Shown here piece by piece: positions 1 through 8,129 of a DNA stretch of 21,780 nucleotides (the first letter of the stretch is position 1; each line of letters opens with the position of its first letter). The notes under the pieces are model-generated. The model saw only the letters and a list, made by a program, of their open reading frames with translations. It was not told the DNA's origin and did no database searches. Source of the DNA: Spirochaetota bacterium (lineage in GTDB: Bacteria > Spirochaetota > UBA12135 > COTS27); contig JAUXHF010000005.1 in the NCBI GenBank assembly GCA_030621685.1, positions 1 through 21,780 on the forward strand. The letters run 5' to 3'. The position numbers were made by a program, and so were the translations under genes.

Positions 1-387
1 TATGTAGGCTTTCATCCTTTCATCAGCCTAGAAAATTTTTTACAGTATACCTTCAGTGATTCGAAGAAACTGTACCCCCAGCTTTCTTCGGAAACACAGC
101 TTACTTTTCAAATTCCGGCCATACTCTCTACAATAACGCTTAACCATACACATTTTTACAAACATTTTCTGAAAGAATTCATCTTGGAAAACAAAGAACG
201 TTTTATTTCAATAGATAGAGATAGGCTAAGCCTACGTTACGAGATAAAGATAGCCCTCAGCAAAAACCAAAGCTTAGGCATGTTTCTTGAGCTTAGTGGC
301 CTAAGTGATTACAAAAACCTCTTTGCCAAACCTAACTTGCGAGGCTCTTTTCGATCTATACAAGTAGGCAGTTCTTTTAGGTTTTAA
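1..387 (+). CDS. C-terminal part of a probable outer-membrane beta-barrel protein (5' end outside window)
   Basis: The frame is open from base 1 to the TAA at 385-387, giving the last 128 residues of a protein that begins upstream of the window. The TTG at 184 is internal and not a start. The visible part has alternating polar and hydrophobic stretches of 8-12 residues separated by short polar turns. It ends in a strand closing with the aromatic residues SSFRF. A terminal strand ending in Phe is the usual recognition signal for BAM-dependent outer-membrane barrels, so I infer a beta-barrel surface protein. The family cannot be named from this fragment. A long hairpin follows the stop codon directly, and the next gene converges from the other strand. 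Confidence 0.6.
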   Translation, partial: YVGFHPFISLENFLQYTFSDSKKLYPQLSSETQLTFQIPAILSTITLNHTHFYKHFLKEFILENKERFISIDRDRLSLRYEIKIALSKNQSLGMFLELSGLSDYKNLFAKPNLRGSFRSIQVGSSFRF

Positions 388-415
388 GAAGAATATCTAA
401 AAATAGATATTCTTC
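388..415. terminator. Hairpin between convergent genes, possible bidirectional terminator
   Basis: A perfect 12-bp inverted repeat (388-399 with 404-415, loop AAAA) starts on the base after the stop codon of the left-edge gene. It lies 27 bp beyond the stop of the convergent SPOR gene. The stem is AT-rich and has no clean U-tract on either strand, so it is not a textbook intrinsic terminator. Its position between two convergent stops makes a transcript-end or RNA-stability role likely. Confidence 0.5.
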
Positions 416-441
416 CAAGCCCAATATCTGCTAATCTATCC

Positions 442-1314
442 TTATACTTTTTTGAAAAGCCTAAGGAAGGCATCGGGATAAATTTGATGAAAACGCTTAA
501 GATGTCTTTCGGCAATTACCCTAGCCTTGTACAAACCCACACGAATAATATACAAATCTCTTCCCTGGCGGCCTGCCGTAATGAAACTAGCCTTGAAGTT
601 TCTCTTGATGAGGTTTTCTACAATGCCTCTAGCCTTGGCGATATCTGAAACAGCAATAACTTGAATATAAAAATAAACATTCCCTGCCTCAGGCCGAAGC
701 ACGAAAACGCCATTCAACTTTTCTGTCTTTAGATAGCTATTCTTGCTCCCCGAGGATGCTAGGCTTGTTTTCTTAGTTTTTTCCTTGCTAGAAACAGCCA
801 AGCTCGGCTGCACTTTTGGCTTTGATTTTTTAACAGCCACTTGTTTAGCTGAAGTCCTGCCTCCCGACTTTTCTAAACTCAAAAAATTTTGCGGAACTAA
901 TTTCGTCTCAAATACTATTTCTTGCGGCTGAAAAGCACTGGGGCGATTAATATCATTGTTTGAATCAGCAAGATTATCAATGGTCATCGATGCTGCCTCC
1001 GCCTTAGTAGCCGCTTTAGCAGAAGAATTCCCATCGCTATCGCCATCGCCATCAGATACTCCAAGCGTTGCTTCCCCAGTATTGATGATCAGCGAGGCAC
1101 TTAAGAAACCTAAGAAAAAAACAGCGAATACTACAAAAACCATAAGCCCTGAAAGCGCCAATACTCTTTTTTTCGTTAATGATATTAAAAAACGATATAC
1201 TTTCTTATTCTCTTTAGAATCCTTCGGCTTAAATTTATTGGCCAAGGCATCTTCACCCCTCTTTGGATAAACCGAGCTTGAGTCTTCTAAAGTATTATTT
1301 TTATCTTCTATCAT
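442..1314 (-). CDS. SPOR-domain inner-membrane protein
   Basis: This 290-residue protein has a charged cytoplasmic N-terminus and one membrane helix at about residues 51-77. A long low-complexity Ser/Ala/Lys-rich periplasmic linker follows. The last 80 residues form a SPOR (sporulation-related repeat) domain, with the pattern YFYIQVIAVSD..KA....ENL and then LYIIRVGLY. SPOR domains bind denuded glycan strands of peptidoglycan at division sites, so a cell-wall or septum role is inferred, but no partner can be named. The linker contains an acidic stretch SDGDGDSDG encoded by four 6-bp repeat units (1031-1054). The ATG at 1312-1314 is preceded on the minus strand by AAGGAG (1321-1326), which supports the start. 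The gene is read divergently from the phosphofructokinase. Confidence 0.8.
   Translation of the reverse strand: MIEDKNNTLEDSSSVYPKRGEDALANKFKPKDSKENKKVYRFLISLTKKRVLALSGLMVFVVFAVFFLGFLSASLIINTGEATLGVSDGDGDSDGNSSAKAATKAEAASMTIDNLADSNNDINRPSAFQPQEIVFETKLVPQNFLSLEKSGGRTSAKQVAVKKSKPKVQPSLAVSSKEKTKKTSLASSGSKNSYLKTEKLNGVFVLRPEAGNVYFYIQVIAVSDIAKARGIVENLIKRNFKASFITAGRQGRDLYIIRVGLYKARVIAERHLKRFHQIYPDAFLRLFKKV
1031..1054. repeat. 6-bp tandem repeat (4 units) inside the SPOR-protein linker
   Basis: Four adjacent hexamers read CCATCG, CTATCG, CCATCG and CCATCA on the plus strand. The gene lies on the minus strand and gains an Asp/Gly/Ser stretch. The period is a multiple of three, so copy-number change would not shift the frame. 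Confidence 0.75.
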
Positions 1315-1698
1315 GGCTGGCTCCTTGCCTTGGAATTTTAAATTCTTAGCGCAAAATCTGTATGTATTTTTTTTATGCTTTCTCAGAAATAAAGAAAAAT
1401 ATATTTTCTATATTACGTCTCTTACCTTTATTACATAAAAAAAGAGAATTTCAAAAGTAATTTATAGTGAATCTTTCTAAAATCCTTATTTACAATTCGG
1501 CACTTTACAAATTCTTTTAACTATTATTTCTGTAAATTATTCTGCCAAAAGCCCAAATAGCTTAAAAGACATCTCTCCATGCAGAGTTAAGCCAGATCCT
1601 AAGCTTATATCTCTTATATCTCTTATATCCTAGGCAAAACAGTTAAGAGATTCTTTATATAACCGAAAATTAGCAGACGATTCCATGCAAAGTAGCTT
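1315..1698. other. Divergent intergenic region
   Basis: These 384 bases separate the SPOR gene (minus) from the phosphofructokinase gene (plus). The stretch is very AT-rich, with poly-A/T runs at about 1365-1445. It contains the SPOR gene's ribosome binding site (1321-1326) and a 9-bp tandem repeat (1604-1630). Promoters for both genes should lie here, but I could not pick out a convincing -35/-10 pair. I see no RNA gene or conserved ORF. Confidence 0.6.
1604..1630. repeat. 9-bp tandem repeat, 3 copies (CTTATATCT)
   Basis: Three contiguous copies lie at 1604-1612, 1613-1621 and 1622-1630; the last ends in C instead of T. They sit about 70 bp upstream of the phosphofructokinase start, inside the likely promoter or leader region. 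The unit resembles the 9-bp triplication at 12778-12804 in layout. Confidence 0.9.
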
Positions 1699-3153
1699 TT
1701 GTTAGGCCGACTCAGCAAAGAAACAAATTTAATAGCACTCTTACTATTGAGCGCTGCTTATGTCATGCAAAAAAACAGAAAAACTATAGCCAAGAAGCAA
1801 AAACATACAAAAAAAAGCATACATCATGCTGGAAAAGAAAAAGAAACTGCTGGCTTGGTACGCAGAGATGATTTTACAATACTCAATTTAGGTGAAAAAA
1901 CTATTCAAAGCCCGCTTACGGCTAAACAAAACTTCGTAGACGATACTCAGCGAGTGCTTTACAATATTCGATTAAATAGTCAGAAAAAAGTTCACTCCAT
2001 AAAGGAAATTTATAAAAACTCTTTCGAGAAATCTGGTCCTCGAAAGAAAATATTCTTTCAGCCCTCTTCCACGAAGGTAGGCATTGTTACCTGCGGTGGC
2101 TTATGTCCTGGAATGAATGCTATTATCTACGGCCTTGTTCGTCAGTTATGGAATAGGTACGAAGTGAAAAACACAATAGGAATTCGCTATGGATACCGTG
2201 GTCTTTCCAATAACCACGTAACGCCTATCAGACTTACTCCGCAGAAAGTAGAGGATATTCAATTTTTAGGCGGCAGTATTTTAGGGACTTCTCGTGGCGC
2301 TATCGCCGCTAAGGAAATAGTAGACAACATTGTAAAAAACAAAATCAATATCTTGTTTACCATAGGTGGCGATGGCAGCATGCACGGAGCCTTAGCTATC
2401 TCAGAAGAAATATTTCGCCGAGGTTTGAAAATTAGTATCATTGGCATTCCCAAGACCATTGATAACGATATTCCCTACGTCATCACCTCCTTTGGCTTTG
2501 AAACAGCTGTTGAGAAAGCCAGTGAGACCATTATGGCCGCCCATAAAGAAGCGCGCGGCCATGAAAACGGTATTGGCCTCGTAAAAGTGATGGGAAGAAA
2601 TGCCGGGTATATCGCAGCCCATGCCACGCTTTCCACAGGAGTTGCCGACCTCTGCCTTATCCCCGAAGTTCCTTTTTCCTTGAGTGGCCAGCAGGGCATT
2701 ATCACAAATTTGGTAAATTGTTTTAAGAAAAGCAGCTCGGCTGTTATAGTTGTTGCCGAAGGCGCCGGCAGGGATCTTTTCAAAACACCTTCCCAGAAAA
2801 AAGATCCCTCAGGAAATATTCAATATCGTTCAGAAAGCATGGATATCGGCTTACTCTTACAAAAAGAAATAACGAAGAGCCTCAATAAAAAGAAAATAAA
2901 ATTCTCCTTAAAATACCTAGATCCTAGTTATTTCATTCGCTCTTCAGCGCCTAATTGTTTTGATAGAGTGTTCTGCACACGTATTTCGCAAAATGCTGTC
3001 CATGCCGGCATGAGCGGGAAAACTTCCATGCTCATCGGCTATTGGCATGGCGAGATGACCCATGTTCCATTGCGAGCTCTTAGTAGCCAGCTAAAACGAA
3101 TTAACCCTATAGGCACTCTTTGGTTTAACGTGTTAGAAAGCACCTTGCAGTAA
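1699..3153 (+). CDS. 6-phosphofructokinase, long spirochaete/plant/trypanosome-type clade
   Basis: Phosphorylates fructose 6-phosphate to fructose 1,6-bisphosphate in glycolysis. The catalytic core starts near residue 125 with VGIVTCGGLCPGMN. It continues with GGDGS (residues 223-227) and PKTIDND (251-257). The Gly in GGDGS is typical of ATP-using enzymes, whereas PPi-users usually have GGDDS. The Lys in PKTIDND is typical of the PPi-like fold. This G plus K combination is the one known from trypanosomatid and plant ATP-PFKs, so ATP use is inferred, not proven. The 484-residue length with an N-terminal extension fits that clade. The TTG start at 1699 follows an in-frame stop at 1693 and has no Shine-Dalgarno sequence. 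An ATG at 1765 would remove the odd hydrophobic segment at residues 11-22. ftsI follows after 71 bp. Confidence 0.88.
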   Translation: MLGRLSKETNLIALLLLSAAYVMQKNRKTIAKKQKHTKKSIHHAGKEKETAGLVRRDDFTILNLGEKTIQSPLTAKQNFVDDTQRVLYNIRLNSQKKVHSIKEIYKNSFEKSGPRKKIFFQPSSTKVGIVTCGGLCPGMNAIIYGLVRQLWNRYEVKNTIGIRYGYRGLSNNHVTPIRLTPQKVEDIQFLGGSILGTSRGAIAAKEIVDNIVKNKINILFTIGGDGSMHGALAISEEIFRRGLKISIIGIPKTIDNDIPYVITSFGFETAVEKASETIMAAHKEARGHENGIGLVKVMGRNAGYIAAHATLSTGVADLCLIPEVPFSLSGQQGIITNLVNCFKKSSSAVIVVAEGAGRDLFKTPSQKKDPSGNIQYRSESMDIGLLLQKEITKSLNKKKIKFSLKYLDPSYFIRSSAPNCFDRVFCTRISQNAVHAGMSGKTSMLIGYWHGEMTHVPLRALSSQLKRINPIGTLWFNVLESTLQ

Positions 3154-3154
3154 G

Positions 3155-3206
3155 CTAATTTTCCAGCCTTAATTTCCAGCCTAACTTTTCAACCTTAATT
3201 TTCAGC
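3155..3206. repeat. 13-bp tandem repeat, 4 degenerate copies, between pfk and ftsI
   Basis: Four head-to-tail 13-mers lie at 3155-3167, 3168-3180, 3181-3193 and 3194-3206. All follow the pattern CT(T/A)A..TT..C(A)GC, for example CTAATTTTCCAGC and CTTAATTTTCAGC. The array starts one base after the phosphofructokinase stop codon and fills most of the 71-bp gap before ftsI. No stem-loop is apparent. Confidence 0.85.
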
Positions 3207-3224
3207 CAGAACTTTTTTTAATAC

Positions 3225-5384
3225 ATGCAGGCTTCCATGAATAAAAACAAAATCACCATGCTGGGAATTTTTTTTCTAGTATTTTTTCTTCTCTTTGCTT
3301 TTCGTATTTTTCTCTTAGTTTCTCCCAGTGAAAAAAAGCAAGTTTTAGATGCTTCTAAGACCGAGATTCACAGCGACAGCAAGGACGAGCTTACAAAAAA
3401 ACAAAAAAAAAACATCAGCATATCCAAGGCTAGAATTTCACTAAGCAAAGGGAATTCTCAATTTTCCCACCTTCAGCGAGGGAGTATTTACGACAGGAAC
3501 GGAAAGATATTAGCCTATAGTCGCTACGCTTACAACATATACTTAGATACAAGAGTTCAGCAAGTTTTGAACCTGGGGACAATAGCAAGAGTCAGTGAAA
3601 TTCTAAATATTCCCATCGAAAAAATCAAACAAAAACAAAAACAAAAAGGAAGACTTATTTTTCTACAGCGCCTACTCAACGAAGAAAAAGCCTTAGAACT
3701 CTATCAGTTAAAAAGCCCCCATTTTCTTCTGGATAAAATGCTCTATCGCCACTATCCAGCAAATGAGCTTCTAGGTCAAGTGTTAGGCTTTATGGGCCAC
3801 GATGGCAAAGGCCTAGCTGGCTTGGAACAAGGCTACAATAATATTCTCATTGGCAAAAAAACTAGCTGGGAAGGAGAAGAAATTCACTTAACGTTATTCA
3901 TCGATAAAACCCTACAACAGTTTATTGAACAGCGGCTAGCTGAATCGGTGAAAGCTCATAAGGCCTTAGCCGGCACAGTAATTGTTCAAGACATCCATAG
4001 CGGAGGCATCATCGCCATGGCTAATGCCCCGCAATTTAATCTTAACAGCTTCTACAAAGAAAACCCCAAGCTCTATCGGAACAATGCCGTCTCTTCGCTG
4101 GTAGAACCAGGATCCATATTTAAAGCTTTCTTCGCTGCCTATCTTTTAGAACATGAACAAAAGCTGATACAGGACTTTAGCTATACCAGTAAGGGCTACC
4201 ATGAACTTTCTAATGGCGAGATAATTAAAGGCAGCTGTAAAGGCTCTGTGCTAGGCTTAGAAGAAATCATCCAGCGCTCTTGCAACGCTGGCATGATAGC
4301 CCTTATGGAAAACATTTCTGCTAGAGATATGTATGCCTTCTTGCAAAAATTTTCTATGAGCGAGAGAACCGGCATTGATCTTCCAGCTGAATCTAAAAAT
4401 ATTATTCCTAAAATAAAAAACTGGGGATTGCGCACCAAGGCCACCTTGCCTCTAGGTCAGGGGCTAGCCCTTACGCCTATGAAACTGATTAATACCTTTA
4501 GTAGCTTAATAAACGGCGGCGTCATGCTCTCGCCACGAATAGTAGAGTACATAGAAACTTACAAGAATGGCAAACTTAGCAAACGCCAAAATGCATCACA
4601 AGGCTATACCACAAAGCCGCTCAATACAGGGCTGGGGTTTAGCGGCAACATTTCTAGCTTTGCTCTAGGAAAAACAAGCAAAACGAGAAAGCGTCTTATA
4701 AAAGAAGAGACATCCAAAGCACTAATAGATCTCTTGCAGCTAGTTGTTTTACCCGAAGGCACCGGCAAGGTAGCGATGCAGGCTGGCTACAAAGAAATTT
4801 TTGGGAAAACAGGCACCAGCCAAATTGTCGATAGAAAAAAAGGTGGCTATCATATTAATCGCTATAACTCTATTTTTGCAGCTGGCTATCCTGCGGCTAA
4901 TCCCAAGTTCAGTGTACTGGTGCTGCTCCATGATCCTAAAAAATCTTACCATGGCGGCGGAGCAGCTGCAAGCCTTTTTGCCGAAACGCTTGATCAGATA
5001 GTCAAAACCTTTTATATTAATAACGAGCGAGAAAAAAAAATACTTATAGCTAGCCATGCTCATCCGGCTAGCCCCGAAGAACTTTTTACAAATGGCTCTT
5101 CTGATGCCCAAAAAGAATATAGCACGAGCCTTGAAAACGCTTCCTTGCTTGCTAGAAAAAACAAAACCATCTACTTTTCGGCGCTAGATACTATGCCCAA
5201 CTTAAACACGCTCTCTCTAAGAAAGGCGCTGCAGGTTATTGATGGACTTCGCCATAGCCTTCTCCAAAAAAATATAAAGCTAAGCCATAACATTCAAGGC
5301 AGTGGTTTCGTAAGCAATCAATATCCCCAAGCCGGGCAGCCCATAAGCAAGAACACCACCATCTATTTACTCTTTGATGAATGA
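3225..5384 (+). CDS. ftsI: Class B penicillin-binding protein with PASTA domain (FtsI/PBP2-like peptidoglycan transpeptidase)
   Basis: Cross-links peptidoglycan, probably at the division septum. It has one membrane helix (residues 12-32), then a periplasmic part. The dimerisation-domain motif RGSIYDRNG is at 85-93. All three transpeptidase motifs are present: SIFK (Ser297 the acyl-enzyme nucleophile), SCN (352-354) and KTGTS (528-532). The last ~65 residues form one PASTA domain (PNLNTLSLRKALQVI ... VSNQYPQAG). The length of 719 residues suits FtsI plus PASTA. Division versus elongation (PBP2) cannot be settled from this window, because no ftsW/rodA or mur genes are adjacent. The start could be ATG 3225 or ATG 3237; neither has a clear ribosome binding site. 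The 3' end overlaps the DUF115 gene, suggesting translational coupling. Confidence 0.88.
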   Translation: MQASMNKNKITMLGIFFLVFFLLFAFRIFLLVSPSEKKQVLDASKTEIHSDSKDELTKKQKKNISISKARISLSKGNSQFSHLQRGSIYDRNGKILAYSRYAYNIYLDTRVQQVLNLGTIARVSEILNIPIEKIKQKQKQKGRLIFLQRLLNEEKALELYQLKSPHFLLDKMLYRHYPANELLGQVLGFMGHDGKGLAGLEQGYNNILIGKKTSWEGEEIHLTLFIDKTLQQFIEQRLAESVKAHKALAGTVIVQDIHSGGIIAMANAPQFNLNSFYKENPKLYRNNAVSSLVEPGSIFKAFFAAYLLEHEQKLIQDFSYTSKGYHELSNGEIIKGSCKGSVLGLEEIIQRSCNAGMIALMENISARDMYAFLQKFSMSERTGIDLPAESKNIIPKIKNWGLRTKATLPLGQGLALTPMKLINTFSSLINGGVMLSPRIVEYIETYKNGKLSKRQNASQGYTTKPLNTGLGFSGNISSFALGKTSKTRKRLIKEETSKALIDLLQLVVLPEGTGKVAMQAGYKEIFGKTGTSQIVDRKKGGYHINRYNSIFAAGYPAANPKFSVLVLLHDPKKSYHGGGAAASLFAETLDQIVKTFYINNEREKKILIASHAHPASPEELFTNGSSDAQKEYSTSLENASLLARKNKTIYFSALDTMPNLNTLSLRKALQVIDGLRHSLLQKNIKLSHNIQGSGFVSNQYPQAGQPISKNTTIYLLFDE

Positions 5385-7500
5385 ACCCCGCCTCGCTTCT
5401 TCCAGCCATCACCTGCAAACTATAGCCATAGCAGATATGGAGAAAAAACAAAGCCGCTACCATTTTCAAGCCGCCTTAGATTCTGCTTGTTCGTATCCTA
5501 GCCTATACCTTTCTTCGAAAGAGCAAGAAAGCAAAATTTTCTTAAGTAGCCGATACTCACCAGAAAAAGAAGCCAGCCGTATTCTAAAAGACACCAAGGC
5601 GCTGCAAGAAACTGAAGATACTCCAGCTTCAATGGTTATCATCTTAGGCGCGGCCAACCTTGCCTTAGTCAGCCTTGCAGCCCGTAGCTACCCCGCGCTT
5701 CCTATTATGGTTATGGCTAAGGATAGCAGCCTCCTTAGGCTATCCTTGCAGCTTCTTCAAACATCGTCTTTTGCCATAGAGCGAGAGCTTATTGTAGATC
5801 CTAGCGAATCAAATCCTAGCAAATTAAATAACAAAGAATATTCAGCAAAAACTACGGCGCTCTACGGCTTAAGCCAGGCAAGCCTTAAGCCCCCTGCAAC
5901 ATGGCTTGAATTTCTCTTAAAACGCTATTCTAGCAAACGAATTCTTTTCCTCGAAAACCGTAGAGAAACAAGGCTTCATCAGAAATTTTTTACATGGCTG
6001 CGAAGTGAAGTCATTCGTCATCAAACTCAAAAAGCTGTTAATCGCTTCACCTTTTCAAGGTTTGAGAAACTCTGGTTAAAAAACCTTTGCTACAACAGTA
6101 CAGCCATCATGAAGGCCAGGCCCTTCCAAGATCTTCGGGGCCTAGGCAGAGGCATGCCGCTTGTCATCGTAGGCGCTGGGCCATCGTTAGACCATGATAT
6201 TAAACGGCTACAAGCCCAGCAGTCGAAGGTGGCCATTATCGCCAGCGACACCGCTTACGGGATGTTATGCCAGCATGGCATTAGCGCTGACTTTGTCGTC
6301 TCTATAGATCCACAAAAAATAAATGCCATGTATCTTGAATCGCTTTCTGCTCAAGATAAATTGGCTACTTCATTGCTCGCCGAGGCTTCTATTTCGCCTG
6401 CCGGCATGCGCGGATTCAAACATACTTTCATGTTCGATGGCTTTTATCCTTACTATCAATTTCTCAGTAGCATTTTTGGCTCAAAGGGTTCTATTGAAGT
6501 TGGCGGCTCTGTAGCTACTGTTTGCTTTAAGCTTGCGTTATGTATGGAATTTTCTTCCATCTGTTTGCTGGGGGTTGACCTCAGTTACAGCCTCCATAGT
6601 TACCATGCAAAAGGCAGCTTACATGAAGAACGCTGGTTTTCTCGCTGTAACAAACTTAATCCCTATGATAGTTTGATAATGCCGCTCTACGCTAAAGATG
6701 ACCTTCAATATCACAAGAACCAACAAGGAGAGCTTGTGTTTACTGATGCGGCCATGCTCTTGTATCGAGAGTGGTTTGAAGAGCAGGCGCTTTTAGCAGA
6801 AAATCCCAAAACTCCAACGCTGATACCTTCTGCTACTCAGAAAAAACTCTCTAACGCCTCTGCTACGGGCCTGCCCATGTCTGGCATCCCTTATAAAACC
6901 TTTCAAGACTTTATTAAGGAAATTGATAGACCCTTTCTTCGTTCAGTCTTTCGTAGCCAGCTAGACGAGAAAGCCTCTGCATATGCCTTACAGCAAGCAG
7001 AGCTTTCGCCAAGTTTCAATCAGCGGCTAAGTATTTTTCACAAAGCCATGGTTCAGCTTATTAAAGATCTTCGTCTTTATCAAAATCTTGTTGCAAAGAG
7101 CTTATCTTTGCTAAGTAAAATTATACAGCGCAGCAAGAACCAAGGCATGCATAGCTTCAACAAGGCAAACAAGAAATTATTAGCCGAACTTGAGTCGCTT
7201 GAGGCTAGGCTAACTAACAACACGCTTGTGAAAAATTTCATAAGCGCGGCTATGCAGAAAACTATTTTCGAAACATCAGATTTTTCTTTGGAGAATTTCA
7301 CTAAGGAAAGTAGCCATGTAGAAAGTTTTACTTTAAAAGATCCATGGCAAAAAGCACTGCAAACTAAACAAAAACTTTTCTTAGAGATGCAAAACTCTTG
7401 CCGCTTCAACGAAAAATCGCTTCTTTCCGTACTTCATTTACCAGAATATAAAAAACTTTGTAGCCAGCATGGTCTTCATGTCATGGCCCATCTTCCTTAG
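5377..7500 (+). CDS. DUF115 / MptE-like (MAF_flag10) protein, possible glycan transfer to flagellin
   Basis: The central part has the DUF115 signature: a strand, then VIVGAGPSLDHDI (GAGPS at residues 266-270), then VAIIASDTAYGML and ISADFVVSIDPQ. This nucleotide-binding core is shared with MptE and with motility accessory factors (Maf) that attach nonulosonic acids to flagellin in Campylobacter, Helicobacter and Aeromonas. The flanks are about 260 N-terminal residues with no domain I recognise, and a helical, coiled-coil-like C-terminus (about 540-660). I infer a carbohydrate or flagellin modification role; the substrate is unknown. I chose ATG 5377, though a TTG at 5374 is possible. It overlaps the ftsI stop by 8 bases, so it is probably translated from the same mRNA, which is an unusual partner for a septal transpeptidase. 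Confidence 0.72.
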   Translation: MNEPRLASSSHHLQTIAIADMEKKQSRYHFQAALDSACSYPSLYLSSKEQESKIFLSSRYSPEKEASRILKDTKALQETEDTPASMVIILGAANLALVSLAARSYPALPIMVMAKDSSLLRLSLQLLQTSSFAIERELIVDPSESNPSKLNNKEYSAKTTALYGLSQASLKPPATWLEFLLKRYSSKRILFLENRRETRLHQKFFTWLRSEVIRHQTQKAVNRFTFSRFEKLWLKNLCYNSTAIMKARPFQDLRGLGRGMPLVIVGAGPSLDHDIKRLQAQQSKVAIIASDTAYGMLCQHGISADFVVSIDPQKINAMYLESLSAQDKLATSLLAEASISPAGMRGFKHTFMFDGFYPYYQFLSSIFGSKGSIEVGGSVATVCFKLALCMEFSSICLLGVDLSYSLHSYHAKGSLHEERWFSRCNKLNPYDSLIMPLYAKDDLQYHKNQQGELVFTDAAMLLYREWFEEQALLAENPKTPTLIPSATQKKLSNASATGLPMSGIPYKTFQDFIKEIDRPFLRSVFRSQLDEKASAYALQQAELSPSFNQRLSIFHKAMVQLIKDLRLYQNLVAKSLSLLSKIIQRSKNQGMHSFNKANKKLLAELESLEARLTNNTLVKNFISAAMQKTIFETSDFSLENFTKESSHVESFTLKDPWQKALQTKQKLFLEMQNSCRFNEKSLLSVLHLPEYKKLCSQHGLHVMAHLP

Positions 7501-7606
7501 CAAAACAAAGCGCCGCCGATTCTTAAAAATCCTTGCCAATTTTAATTCCATAAACTTATTAAAGTTATCTATTAACTATTTCACATAGCAGCATAAAGGT
7601 ATAGAG

Positions 7607-7612
7607 TATAAT
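7607..7612 (+). promoter_or_regulatory. Candidate -10 element upstream of aroQ
   Basis: A consensus TATAAT lies 68 bp before the aroQ ATG in the 179-bp gap (7501-7679). No good -35 hexamer sits 16-18 bp upstream. The nearest TTCACA (7580-7585) leaves a 21-bp spacer. The gap would let aroQ and the next gene be transcribed separately from the ftsI run. I see nothing else in the gap. Confidence 0.3.
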
Positions 7613-7679
7613 TAATTTATTAAAATATAAATAATAAAGCTAGGGAAGCTAAGGGGCAGAATTTACAAAAACAGCTATC

Positions 7680-8126
7680 ATGAAAATTGCATTTATCAAC
7701 GGGCCCAACCTTAACATGTTAGGTACACGGGAACAGGGTTTTTACGGAGTAAAAACCCTTAAACAAATTAACGAAGAATTGGAAACGAGGGCAAAAAAAC
7801 ATCAGGTTGAGCTGCTTTTCTTTCAGAGTAATTTTGAAGGTAAGCTAGTAGAGTTTATCCATAGCCTCAATTCTTTGGCAGCGCTTAAAGGCATTATTAT
7901 TAATGCAGCAGCTTTCACCCATAGCTCCATAGCCATCCGTGATGCTCTGTTAAGCATAGCAGCTCCTTTTATAGAAGTTCACATCTCGAACGTGTATAGC
8001 AGAGAAGCCTTCAGGAAAAACTCTTACTTCAGCGATAAAGCCATAGGAAGCATTGTCGGCTTAGGCGATTACGGCTACCACGCTGCCCTCGAATATTTCA
8101 TTCGTCTTGAAACCCTGCCCGCTTAA
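7680..8126 (+). CDS. aroQ: Type II 3-dehydroquinate dehydratase
   Basis: Catalyses the third step of the shikimate pathway, dehydrating 3-dehydroquinate to 3-dehydroshikimate. The 148-residue length and motifs are standard for the dodecameric type II enzyme. The N-terminal NGPNLNMLGTRE loop carries Arg17 and the catalytic base Tyr22. Asn75 and His81 lie in the segment INAAAFTHSSIAIRDAL, and EVHISN carries the catalytic His101. Arg112 binds substrate. The usual PGAYTH reads AAAFTH here, a conservative change. The ATG at 7680 is the natural start, although no Shine-Dalgarno sequence sits at normal spacing. The next gene starts 3 bp after the stop codon, so the two are co-transcribed. No other aro gene is in the window. 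Confidence 0.95.
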   Translation: MKIAFINGPNLNMLGTREQGFYGVKTLKQINEELETRAKKHQVELLFFQSNFEGKLVEFIHSLNSLAALKGIIINAAAFTHSSIAIRDALLSIAAPFIEVHISNVYSREAFRKNSYFSDKAIGSIVGLGDYGYHAALEYFIRLETLPA

Positions 8127-8129
8127 GTC

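Noticed and set aside
184..387. Complete small gene starting at TTG 184
   Set aside because: The frame is open all the way to base 1, and the upstream residues continue the same beta-strand pattern, so this is the end of a longer gene.
956..1270. Open frame of 104 residues antisense to the SPOR gene
   Set aside because: It overlaps fully with a well-supported SPOR-domain gene and reads through its Asp/Ser repeat; no recognisable features.
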